Program-made: the position numbers and the translations under genes
Notes under the pieces: generated by a model
What the model was told of the DNA's origin: nothing
Seen by the model: the letters and a program-made list of their open reading frames with translations, nothing else
Database searches by the model: none
Shown here: piece after piece, positions 1 through 5,231 of the stretch
Position numbering within the stretch: the first letter of the stretch is position 1
Layout of the letters: the number at the start of each line of letters is the position of its first letter
NCBI GenBank assembly: GCA_937884685.1
Contig: CAKZYM010000720.1
Coordinates: 1 to 6,947, forward strand
Direction of reading: 5' to 3'
DNA from: an uncultured Calothrix sp.
Lineage (GTDB): Bacteria > Cyanobacteriota > Cyanobacteriia > Cyanobacteriales > Nostocaceae
DNA: 6,947 nt

Positions 1-70
1 TAACTGATAACTGATAACTGATAACTGATAACTGATAACTGATAACTGTTCACTGTTACCTGATAACTAA
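1..70. repeat. Heptameric short tandem repeat array (TAACTGA type)
   Basis: Six perfect 7-bp TAACTGA units are followed by a TAACTGT unit and three degenerate units (TCACTGT, TACCTGA, TAACTAA). The array starts at or before the window edge, so its full length is unknown. Its last unit abuts the stop codon of the pentapeptide-repeat gene on the minus strand. Arrays of this kind (STRRs) are typical of filamentous cyanobacterial intergenic DNA. There are no spacers, so it is not a CRISPR. Confidence 0.93.
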
Positions 71-439
71 TTAAAACTTTTTCATCTTATTATTAATGGG
101 GTCAAAATTAGGAGTAAAACGAGTACTGTCATCGTAACAAGCTCTATCGAGATTAGCTCCATAAATCTTAGTAAATTTAAGTTTGGCTCCCCGAAGATTG
201 CTATCTTTAAGATTTGCTCCGCTTAGATTGGCTCGAATTAAATTCGCATTTGTTAAATTCGCACCTCCTAAATTCGCTCCCCACAACTTGGCTTTTGCTA
301 AATTAGCATTTGTTAAATCGGCTGCAAATAAGTTAATACCAACTAAATTAGCTCCAATCAACTTAGCTTTAGCTAAATTAACTGCTGTAAAATCTCTTTC
401 TCCAGCATCGTAACGTCGCTGTAATTCTTCAGCATCCAT
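71..439 (-). CDS. Pentapeptide-repeat protein
   Basis: A 122-aa protein. After a short leader with the motif AEELQRRYDAGERDF, residues 18-97 form about sixteen uninterrupted pentapeptides of the A(D/N)LXX class, for example IGANL, TNANL and SGANL. A cap follows with YDDSTRF and FDP, a tail common in cyanobacterial members. Such proteins fold as a right-handed quadrilateral beta-helix; no enzymatic residues are visible and the molecular role is unknown. The reading frame extends upstream to 496, but I chose the internal ATG at 439. It has an AAAAGG ribosome site 9 nt upstream, begins exactly at the family-like MDAEEL leader, and avoids a 43-bp overlap with the preceding gene. It lies 14 bp downstream of the 99-aa gene on the same strand, so the two are probably one transcript. 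There is no signal peptide, so it is probably cytoplasmic. Confidence 0.93.
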   Translation of the reverse strand: MDAEELQRRYDAGERDFTAVNLAKAKLIGANLVGINLFAADLTNANLAKAKLWGANLGGANLTNANLIRANLSGANLKDSNLRGAKLKFTKIYGANLDRACYDDSTRFTPNFDPINNKMKKF

Positions 440-453
440 TTTATTTGACCTTT

Positions 454-753
454 TTATTGAGTCTTTATTAATAACTGTGAAGCTATTTGATTCCACTCTT
501 CATCTAAGCCCAGTTTCGATTCCGGTTGACCGCTACGGTTGTACCAGTAACGAGCATTATTTGAATCACCTTCCCTACGATGCAAATATGCATGAACCCA
601 AGCAGTATCACTATCGCTAGCATCTCCGATTAATTCGTGAGCTTCATCCCAACCATACTTTTTGTCGTACCATAAACCTTGTAATGATAAAGGTAGAGAA
701 GCTGGACATTTATCTAATGTTTGTATAGATTTAATAAATTCTTCTAAATTCAT
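454..753 (-). CDS. Conserved protein of unknown function with WVHAYLHRREGD motif
   Basis: A 99-aa soluble protein with no signal peptide or membrane segment. Strongly patterned aromatic and histidine motifs suggest a real conserved family: WDEAHE at residues 35-40, AWVHAYLHRREGD at 51-63 and NARYWYNRSG at 66-75. I recall similar small proteins annotated as hypothetical in cyanobacteria, but I know no assigned function and propose none. The block from 51 to 73 looks like a helical hairpin (helix, EGD turn, helix), loosely like a single TPR-type unit, which is inference. The ATG at 753 has no convincing Shine-Dalgarno sequence; the upstream gap is 313 bp of AT-rich DNA. It is the first gene of a probable two-gene unit with the pentapeptide-repeat gene, whose ribosome site touches this gene's stop codon. 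Confidence 0.85.
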   Translation of the reverse strand: MNLEEFIKSIQTLDKCPASLPLSLQGLWYDKKYGWDEAHELIGDASDSDTAWVHAYLHRREGDSNNARYWYNRSGQPESKLGLDEEWNQIASQLLIKTQ

Positions 754-1066
754 TTTGCCAGAAAAATTATCAAAGATTTAAATTCAAGAGATAAATTTAT
801 TATTTCTGCTTTTTTCTTCAGATACTTGTATCTTAAGGTATAAATTGGGTTAAATACCATTTAAATAAGATATATAGATACATACAAGTAATCGTCTAAA
901 CTTGATATCGCTTGGCAGAGAAATTATAATTTCGTATCATCTTAAAATGAAAAATAAATACAAAATCTACTGTTGTTGATAGCAAGGAATATTTATTTTT
1001 TAGTTATTAAGCAAGCATCTAGGGAAATTGTTTAGTTGTTAATTTAATAAATCTGGAGTTAGTTAA
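754..1066. other. Divergent AT-rich intergenic region
   Basis: A 313-bp gap between divergently transcribed genes, with no plausible coding frame. It holds the rightward promoter listed separately and several small inverted repeats. One is an interrupted palindrome at 820-833 (AGATAC-TT-GTATCT). Another is GGTAT at 837-841 paired with ATACC at 854-858. ACTTGTAT at 824-831 is repeated inverted as ATACAAGT at 882-889. These could be operator sites or chance in AT-rich DNA. I found no convincing leftward promoter. Confidence 0.6.
902..930 (+). promoter_or_regulatory. Sigma-70-type promoter for the 213-aa membrane protein gene
   Basis: The -35 box TTGATA (902-907) and -10 box TATAAT (925-930) are separated by exactly 17 bp, matching 5/6 and 6/6 of the consensus. 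The predicted start near 937 gives a leader of about 130 nt before the ATG at 1067. Confidence 0.72.
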
Positions 1067-1708
1067 ATGGTTTTGAGTAAAATTAAAGGCTTATGGATGA
1101 TTATCACTGCTTTCATTCCAATTATTTGGATAGTGATTTTTCTCAATATACTTTTTGATGTCAATCATTTAGCACATAGTTCTGTAAAGACTATTAATAG
1201 TTCTTTCTCCGGAATTGTAGCTACATTAGATAGTTCTACAAACTCCTTTAGTAACTCTGTAGAACCAATTCGTAATTTAGAAAATACTCTATCTGAAGTT
1301 TCTCAGAAAGTGAATAATATCCCTGTAAATATTCAAACTCCTCCAATCACATTGACCGATGTAAAATTGCCCTTTGAGTTGCCCACTATACCTAGTTTTG
1401 ATATTTTAATACCCGGACTAAAAGATGTAAAAAATATCTTAGATAATAACTTTGATATCCTAAATAAATTTCATCAGGAAATTAGCAGTATTGCCAGTTT
1501 TGAGCAAAGCCAAGCATATTATCAAGGAATGATTTTAAGCGTACAAGAATCATTTAAAGAACTGCAAATAATTGCTTTCAAAGTAATTGCTTTAGTTGTT
1601 ATCGGAGCAATAGTAGTTATTCCCTTCTTGATTAGGCTACTAATTACCCCTTATATTCGATGGACTCATAATAGAATTACAAGAGGATGGAAGCTAATCC
1701 GTAGTTAG
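1067..1708 (+). CDS. Two-TM membrane protein of unknown function
   Basis: A 213-aa protein that I do not recognise. It has one hydrophobic segment near each end, at about residues 11-30 and 168-194. Basic residues lie outside both segments (K5, K7; then a tail with R198, H201, R203, R206, K209, R212). By the positive-inside rule both ends should be cytoplasmic and the middle, 31-167, on the far side of the membrane. That middle part has a Ser/Asn-rich stretch with spaced hydrophobics at 38-85 (coiled-coil-like), then a proline-rich section at 91-118 (TPPITL, LPFELPTIPS, IPGL), then a second helical stretch. There are no catalytic motifs. The start is well supported by GGAG at 1055-1058, 8 nt before the ATG, and a good promoter lies upstream. 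It appears monocistronic. A heptamer array begins 3 bp after its stop. It could be a membrane scaffold or tether, but that is only a guess from topology. Confidence 0.85.
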   Translation: MVLSKIKGLWMIITAFIPIIWIVIFLNILFDVNHLAHSSVKTINSSFSGIVATLDSSTNSFSNSVEPIRNLENTLSEVSQKVNNIPVNIQTPPITLTDVKLPFELPTIPSFDILIPGLKDVKNILDNNFDILNKFHQEISSIASFEQSQAYYQGMILSVQESFKELQIIAFKVIALVVIGAIVVIPFLIRLLITPYIRWTHNRITRGWKLIRS

Positions 1709-1710
1709 AA

Positions 1711-1731
1711 AAAGGTCAAAGGTTAAAGGTC
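1711..1731. repeat. AAAGGTC/AAAGGTT heptamer repeat
   Basis: Three consecutive 7-bp units (AAAGGTC, AAAGGTT, AAAGGTC) start 3 bp after the stop codon of the membrane-protein gene. Confidence 0.75.
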
Positions 1732-1736
1732 AGGCA

Positions 1737-1767
1737 ATTTTGGATTTTGGATTTTAGATTTTAGATT
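1737..1767. repeat. ATTTTGG/ATTTTAG heptamer array, left arm
   Basis: Four 7-bp units plus a partial one: two ATTTTGG then two ATTTTAG. The same family recurs in inverted orientation at 1897-1936 in this gap, with a short inverted copy at 1806-1817, and in direct orientation at 3312-3343. Confidence 0.9.
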
Positions 1768-1873
1768 GTTCCTATAAATAAATTTAGGGGCTTGAAACCA
1801 TTCATAATCCAAAATCCTGTTGGGTAATATCTAAAATTATTTCGGTCAAAAGTAAAATTTAATTCTTTAATTC

Positions 1874-1936
1874 CTAACTTCTAACTCCTAACTCTTAATC
1901 CAAAATCCAAAATCCAAAATCTAAAATCTAAAATCC
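1874..1936. repeat. Composite heptamer array CTAACTC then AATCCAA/AATCTAA, right arm
   Basis: Three CTAACTT/C units (1874-1894) run directly into five AATCCAA/AATCTAA units and a partial one (1897-1936). The second block is the inverse complement of the 1737-1767 array. It extends into the 3' end of the amidotransferase gene: the stop codon at 1930-1928 and the final Gly-Phe codons are array bases. Confidence 0.9.
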
Positions 1937-2701
1937 CTTAACCGGTTCTCCATCAAGAAAAGTAAGTAATTCCCCTGGCTGAATTTGTGTCCAAACTTCA
2001 TTATCTGTAAGCGGAGTTGTAGCGATAACAGCAACTCTATCCTTGGGACGAGTTAATTCATTAAAATCCACGGTTACGTCTTCATCGATTAGATGAGCAG
2101 CTGCAAAAGGTGCTTTGCGAACAATATAACAAAGTTTGGTTGAACCATGAGCAAAAAAATGTTCGCCATCGGTCAATAAATAATTAAATATACCGTGCTT
2201 AGCAATTCTGTCAGTAATTCTTTTCAAAATCGGGAACAGTGCTTCTAAAGGTGGTTTCACCATCGGAAATTGCTGTCTCAAACTTTCTAAAATCAAACAG
2301 AAAGCTTTTTCACTGTCAGTAGTACCTACAGGTTCGTAAAAATCCATAAATGGTAAATCAAAATCTTTTAAATCACCGTTATGAGCAAAAACCCAGTATC
2401 TTCCCCATAGCTCTCTACGGAAAGGATGACAGTTCTCTAAAATAATTTCACCTTGAGTTGCTTTACGAATATGGGCTATTACATGGGTCGAATGAATCGG
2501 ATATCGTCTAACAAAATCCGCAATTTGAGAATTTACTGAAGATTGAGCATCCATAAAAATTCTACAACCCTTGTCTTCAAAAAAGGCAATACCCCAACCA
2601 TCTTTATGGTCATCAGTTTTACCTCCCCGAGCCGAAAACCCTTCAAAAGAAAAGCAAATATCAGTCGGTACGTTGCAATTCATTCCCAAAAGTTGACACA
2701 T
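1928..2701 (-). CDS. yafJ: Class II glutamine amidotransferase (YafJ/GATase_4 family)
   Basis: A 257-aa protein, close to the roughly 255 aa of E. coli YafJ. It is an Ntn-type glutaminase domain that would release ammonia from glutamine; the acceptor substrate of this stand-alone family is not established to my knowledge. The protein starts MCQLLGM, so removal of Met exposes the nucleophile Cys2. That fixes the ATG at 2701 even though no Shine-Dalgarno sequence is visible. Other family positions are present: DGWGIAFF at 34-41, HIRKAT at 77-82 (R79, glutamine carboxylate), HNGD at 107-110 (Asn-Gly oxyanion hole), TTDSE at 127-131 (D129, substrate amino group), and a C-terminal VAVIATTPL strand at 223-231. 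It could be confused with EgtC of ergothioneine synthesis, but no egt genes are nearby and the length and motifs suit YafJ. The last two codons and the stop lie in a heptamer array. It is transcribed away from the cupin gene. Confidence 0.93.
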   Translation of the reverse strand: MCQLLGMNCNVPTDICFSFEGFSARGGKTDDHKDGWGIAFFEDKGCRIFMDAQSSVNSQIADFVRRYPIHSTHVIAHIRKATQGEIILENCHPFRRELWGRYWVFAHNGDLKDFDLPFMDFYEPVGTTDSEKAFCLILESLRQQFPMVKPPLEALFPILKRITDRIAKHGIFNYLLTDGEHFFAHGSTKLCYIVRKAPFAAAHLIDEDVTVDFNELTRPKDRVAVIATTPLTDNEVWTQIQPGELLTFLDGEPVKGF

Positions 2702-2733
2702 TTATCAATTATTCAATTATTAGTTATTCAATT

Positions 2734-2819
2734 TTCACCCAAAGGGTGTGGATCATCAGTTATCAGTCAACCGTTGTTCATCCAGAGGATGCGGATTATC
2801 AGTTAACAGTTACAACTGA
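2734..2819. repeat. Imperfect 43-bp tandem repeat with internal hairpins
   Basis: Two copies, 2734-2776 and 2777-2819, agree closely over the first 33 bp. Each begins TTCA and contains a 5-bp stem with a 3-nt loop: CACCC-AAA-GGGTG at 2736-2748 and CATCC-AGA-GGATG at 2779-2791. The third base pair changes from C-G to T-A between copies, so pairing is kept. Each hairpin is followed by a GGAT(C/T)ATCAGTTA segment that resembles the TAACTGA heptamer of 1-70 in the opposite orientation. The repeat lies between the divergent amidotransferase and cupin genes. Confidence 0.8.
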
Positions 2820-2827
2820 GTAATTAT

Positions 2828-2856
2828 TTGACAAGGTAGTCAGAGGTTCATACAAT
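2828..2856 (+). promoter_or_regulatory. Sigma-70-type promoter for the cupin gene
   Basis: A perfect -35 box TTGACA (2828-2833), a 17-bp spacer and the -10 box TACAAT (2851-2856, 5/6). Transcription would start near 2863, giving a leader of about 24 nt to the ATG at 2887. A start at the in-frame TTG at 2869 would leave only about 6 nt, so the promoter also helps choose the start codon. Confidence 0.75.
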
Positions 2857-2886
2857 ACATTTGTTCTATTGCTTAGGTTTGGGCTT

Positions 2887-3306
2887 ATGACAACCGAGTC
2901 AGCTTCTAACAATTATGATATGAAATCTTTAGACATACAAGCCGCGCTCAAATCAGTGGGAAAGTTGCGAGTTGATAGGGAAACCACAAGTGATGAAGCT
3001 AGTGGAGCGATGAAAATTCTTGGTAATTTCAATAAATGTATGGTCGGGATGGCAAGTTTTTCAGGTTTAACCCCTTGGGAACGTCATCAAGACGATGAAC
3101 TTCTTCAGATTGTGGAAGGTGAAGTAGATGTCACTATTTTGGCTGAAGATAAAGCTTGCAAAACAACTCTTAAAAAAGATTCTATATTCATAGTTCCACG
3201 CGGATTATGGCACAATCAATCATCACCCCAAGGAGTAAAACTTATTTTTATCACCTCCCAACAGGGAAATGAAACATCTGAAGAAGACCCCCGAGTTAGT
3301 ATGTAA
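2887..3306 (+). CDS. Small cupin-domain protein
   Basis: A 139-aa single-domain cupin (Cupin_2-like beta-barrel). The first cupin motif is visible in PWERHQDDELLQIVEGEV, with the H-x-D-x-x-E metal-ligand pattern and the following Gly. The second is in DSIFIVPRGLWHNQS, with P-x-G-x-x-H. So His, Glu and His ligands are present, with Asp where many cupins have a second His. It probably binds a metal in the cytoplasm; the substrate or role cannot be told from sequence. The frame extends to a TTG at 2869, but I chose the ATG at 2887. AGG lies 9 nt before it, and the promoter at 2828-2856 would leave almost no leader for the TTG. The class II aldolase gene follows 114 bp downstream on the same strand, so co-transcription is possible. 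A GATTTTA heptamer array starts 6 bp after the stop. Confidence 0.9.
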   Translation: MTTESASNNYDMKSLDIQAALKSVGKLRVDRETTSDEASGAMKILGNFNKCMVGMASFSGLTPWERHQDDELLQIVEGEVDVTILAEDKACKTTLKKDSIFIVPRGLWHNQSSPQGVKLIFITSQQGNETSEEDPRVSM

Positions 3307-3311
3307 TTTCT

Positions 3312-3343
3312 GATTTTAGATTTTAGATTTTAGATTTTGGATT
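3312..3343. repeat. GATTTTA/GATTTTG heptamer array
   Basis: Three GATTTTA units, one GATTTTG unit and a partial unit sit just after the cupin stop codon. This is the same family as 1737-1767 and the inverse of 1897-1936. It is followed at about 3360-3410 by degenerate ATTCCCA-like heptamers that run almost to the ATG of the next gene. Confidence 0.88.
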
Positions 3344-3420
3344 GTAATCTAATTACTTTTTCGATTCCCAATCCCCAATGACCAAAATTACCAATTCCCA
3401 ATTCTCTATTCCCTAAAAAA

Positions 3421-4041
3421 ATGATTGACGAAGGTTATGTAAAGTATCAATGCAACTGGATTAAATCAGAACCAATGGATTTAAATGAGATAGCAGAACT
3501 CAACAAATGGCGAAATAAACTTTATGAATTGGGTTTAATTGGTGAATATGAGAATGGTATTGGGTTCGGTAATCTTAGCATCCGTTATTCTCTACCAGAG
3601 CAATTTGTCGTTTCTGGTACGCAAACAGGTAATTTACCAGTTTTGAACGAACAGCATTATACAAGAGTAACTAATTTTGATTTAGAGCAGAATTCTTTAA
3701 CTTGTTATGGGCCAATAAAAGCTTCTTCCGAGTCTTTAACTCACGCGACATTATATCAGATAGACCCTAAAGTTAATGCGATTATTCATGTTCACAATTT
3801 AGAACTTTGGCAAGAACTAATGTACAAAGTTTCCACAACAGAAAAAAATGTTTCCTACGGAACACCGGAAATGGCGAAGGAAATTATCAGATTATTCAAA
3901 CAAGATAATTTGATAGATAAAAAAATATTAGTTATGTCGGGACATGAAGAAGGTATTATTTCTTTTGGAGAAAATTTAGAAGAAGCAGCAAATATACTTC
4001 TAGATAGATACTATGAATGGTTTTCTGCAAAAGCAATTTAA
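3421..4041 (+). CDS. Class II aldolase/adducin family protein
   Basis: A 206-aa single-domain protein of the usual family length. Class II aldolases and the related epimerases and dehydratases bind Zn through three His and use an acidic catalytic residue. Visible here are GFGNLSIR at 48-55 (phosphate- or substrate-binding Gly-Asn region), SGTQTGN at 65-71, and SSESLTHATLYQ at 102-113 with Glu104 at the catalytic position. IHVHN at 122-126 gives His123 and His125, and SGHEEGIISFG at 173-183 gives His175 as the third metal ligand. The active site therefore looks intact, but the sugar-phosphate or other substrate cannot be assigned; MtnB-like and fuculose- or ribulose-type enzymes share this fold. 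The ATG at 3421 has no Shine-Dalgarno sequence. An alternative ATG at 3475 is no better and would remove conserved-looking N-terminal sequence. No promoter is evident in the repeat-rich upstream gap, so it may depend on the cupin promoter. Confidence 0.92.
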   Translation: MIDEGYVKYQCNWIKSEPMDLNEIAELNKWRNKLYELGLIGEYENGIGFGNLSIRYSLPEQFVVSGTQTGNLPVLNEQHYTRVTNFDLEQNSLTCYGPIKASSESLTHATLYQIDPKVNAIIHVHNLELWQELMYKVSTTEKNVSYGTPEMAKEIIRLFKQDNLIDKKILVMSGHEEGIISFGENLEEAANILLDRYYEWFSAKAI

Positions 4042-4056
4042 ATATATGCCTTAATT

Positions 4057-4086
4057 ATGTGTTGAAAAATACAAATTTTTACACAT
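4057..4086 (+). terminator. AT-rich hairpin after the class II aldolase gene
   Basis: Fifteen nt after the stop codon, ATGTGT (4057-4062) and AAAAAT (4065-4070) pair perfectly with ATTTTT (4075-4080) and ACACAT (4081-4086). The only interruptions are a 2-nt bulge and an ACAA loop. A 12-bp stem here probably marks the 3' end of the transcript. It lacks a GC-rich stem and a U-tract after it, so intrinsic termination is uncertain. Confidence 0.45.
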
Positions 4087-4167
4087 CAGCAAATTAAATT
4101 TTCCGGATAGGGATAAGCTTTTTAAAATTTATTTAAGTAAATAATCAATAGTTTAAATTATCAACGA

Positions 4168-4228
4168 TTGAACCAATAGCCATATACAAGCTGTATCTAT
4201 CGAAAGATAGTCATAGTAATGGTTTCAA
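4168..4228 (+). other. Candidate three-stem structured element upstream of the YdcF-family gene
   Basis: An outer stem pairs 4168-4175 (TTGAACCA) with 4220-4228 (TGGTTTCAA), 8 bp with one bulged T. It encloses two adjacent perfect hairpins: ATACA-AGC-TGTAT at 4184-4196 and CTATC-GAAA-GATAG at 4197-4210, the latter with a GNRA tetraloop. It could be a structured leader, a small RNA, a degenerate mobile repeat, or chance in AT-rich DNA. I cannot match it to a known RNA family. The rest of the gap 4042-4297 shows no coding potential. Confidence 0.35.
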
Positions 4229-4233
4229 GAAAA

Positions 4234-4263
4234 TGGACATCCAATGAAAAAGTAGTTTAATAT
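4234..4263 (+). promoter_or_regulatory. Possible promoter for the YdcF-family gene
   Basis: TGGACA (4234-4239, 5/6 of a -35 box) and TAATAT (4258-4263, 4/6 of a -10 box) are 18 bp apart, about 35 nt before the ATG. This is a weak match in AT-rich DNA. If it is right, the structure at 4168-4228 lies upstream of the transcript and would not be part of this gene's leader. Confidence 0.35.
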
Positions 4264-4297
4264 AGCAGGAAAGAGCATTCACATTTCTTAAAAAACA

Positions 4298-5056
4298 ATG
4301 CTTGACCCAGCTTTATGTCATCGTCCTGTTAGCCAATGGCTCGGAATCAAATCAATGATTATCCATTGGCTAATGACTCCAACTTTAATAGTATTACCGC
4401 TAGTATTTTTGATTTTTCTACCTTGGATTGTTCCTAAATTTCGTTGGAAACGTCTATGGAGTAGCTTCGGAACTTTATTATTAATAACTTATTTTAGCGC
4501 TCAATTTCCTTTAACAACTGCTGTTGCAAACAAAGGTTTAGTTGCATTTGTTCCTCCAGATAAAGGTCAAATAGCAGATGCAATTGTTGTATTAGGACGT
4601 GGAGAAGCTTTTAGAAACTCTAGAATTCAAGTAGCAGCAAATCTTTGGGAATCGCAAAGAGCACCTTTGATTTTTGCAAGTGGTTCTGGTGATGGAAGCG
4701 AGATAGTGAATGGATTACAAAAAAAAGGTATACCTTCAGAAGCACTCAACGAAGAACATTGTTCTCGAACTACTAAAGAAAACGCTTTATTTACTGCTTC
4801 CTTACTACAACCCCAAGGTATTAATAAAATTATTTTAGTTACAGACCCTCCCCATATGTTGCGTTCCCTACTAACATTTCGCAACGTCGGATTTGAAGTA
4901 ATTCCTCATAAAAGTCCACCCCCTCATCTGACTCAAACTAGAAAAGCAATGATGATGATTTACGAATACATGGGCTTAGTTAAATACGGTTTAAAAGGAG
5001 AATTTGTTCCTCAAAATATGGCTCAAAAAGACCAAATAGAAATGGGTCATGGGTAA
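4298..5056 (+). CDS. YdcF/DUF218 family membrane-anchored protein
   Basis: A 252-aa protein with two N-terminal hydrophobic segments (about residues 28-45 and 55-75), then a DUF218 domain from about 93 to 230. Motifs of the SanA/YdcF/ElyC superfamily are clear: DAIVVLGRG at 94-102, LIFASGSG at 124-131, SRTTKENA at 156-163, and ILVTDPPHMLRS at 179-190 with the family's His-Met-x-Arg-Ser ending. The domain has a Rossmann-like fold. E. coli relatives are linked to envelope permeability and late peptidoglycan or polyprenyl-carrier steps, but the reaction is unproven and no specific role can be given here. I chose the ATG at 4298 because the leader MLDPALCHRPVSQWLGIKSM matches cyanobacterial homologues as I remember them; there is no good ribosome site, only a purine stretch about 22 nt upstream. 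The last four codons and stop lie in a heptamer array, so the Met-Gly-His-Gly end may be repeat-derived. Confidence 0.92.
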   Translation: MLDPALCHRPVSQWLGIKSMIIHWLMTPTLIVLPLVFLIFLPWIVPKFRWKRLWSSFGTLLLITYFSAQFPLTTAVANKGLVAFVPPDKGQIADAIVVLGRGEAFRNSRIQVAANLWESQRAPLIFASGSGDGSEIVNGLQKKGIPSEALNEEHCSRTTKENALFTASLLQPQGINKIILVTDPPHMLRSLLTFRNVGFEVIPHKSPPPHLTQTRKAMMMIYEYMGLVKYGLKGEFVPQNMAQKDQIEMGHG

Positions 5057-5118
5057 TTAGTAATAGGTAATGGGTAATGGGTAATGGGTAAGAGGTAAGA
5101 GGTAATGGGTAATAAATA
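5042..5118. repeat. ATGGGTA/AGAGGTA heptamer array
   Basis: Eleven units in perfect 7-bp phase, mostly ATGGGTA with two AGAGGTA and some degenerate units. The first two units overlap the 3' end of the YdcF-family gene and supply its TAA stop at 5054-5056. The array is in inverted orientation to the TTACCTC array at 5232-5287. Confidence 0.92.
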
Positions 5119-5127
5119 ATATTTATG

Positions 5128-5160
5128 GGGGTGCTGTAAAAGATAGCATCCCTATTTTAT
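5128..5160 (+). terminator. Rho-independent terminator-like hairpin
   Basis: Bases 5128-5137 pair with 5143-5152: 10 bp including two G-U pairs, with an AAAAG loop. The stem base is GC-rich (GGGG with CCC) and the hairpin is followed by TATTTTATTT. It lies about 70 bp after the YdcF-family stop and between that gene and the photolyase. Confidence 0.6.
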
Positions 5161-5176
5161 TTGATATACCCGTAGT

Positions 5177-5193
5177 GGGAGCATCTTGCTCCC
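5177..5193. repeat. GGGAGCA-TCT-TGCTCCC hairpin
   Basis: A perfect 7-bp inverted repeat with a 3-nt loop. The GGGAGCATC core recurs at 6894-6902. Small hairpin repeats of this look are common between genes in filamentous cyanobacteria. It has no T-tract, so it is not an obvious terminator. Confidence 0.7.
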
Positions 5194-5231
5194 TGATTGT
5201 TTCACCACTCCCAACTAACCCCTATCACCCC

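Noticed and set aside
183..413. 76-aa plus-strand reading frame opposite the pentapeptide-repeat gene
   Set aside because: It is the antisense of a 15-bp-periodic coding repeat, which keeps the opposite strand open and gives a low-complexity FAPxKLA-like translation. No ribosome site is visible.
440..496. Upstream ATG extending the pentapeptide-repeat protein by 19 residues
   Set aside because: It would overlap the preceding gene by 43 bp, and the internal ATG has a ribosome site and the family-like leader.
1928..2701. Assignment of the amidotransferase as EgtC (ergothioneine synthesis)
   Set aside because: No egtB or egtD gene is nearby, and the length and motifs fit the general YafJ group as well or better.
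2543..2806. 87-aa plus-strand frame over the start of the amidotransferase gene
   Set aside because: Mostly antisense to a clear class II amidotransferase, with no recognisable domain and no ribosome site. It ends in repeat sequence.
2869..2886. TTG start extending the cupin protein by six residues
   Set aside because: The consensus promoter would leave only about 6 nt of leader, while the ATG at 2887 has AGG at a proper distance.
4129..4144. Palindrome TTATTTA-AG-TAAATAA
   Set aside because: Pure A/T apart from one G, in a very AT-rich gap; expected often by chance and has no neighbouring signal.
4627..4884. 85-aa minus-strand frame inside the YdcF-family gene
   Set aside because: Lies wholly within the conserved DUF218 domain coding region and is antisense, with no supporting signals.
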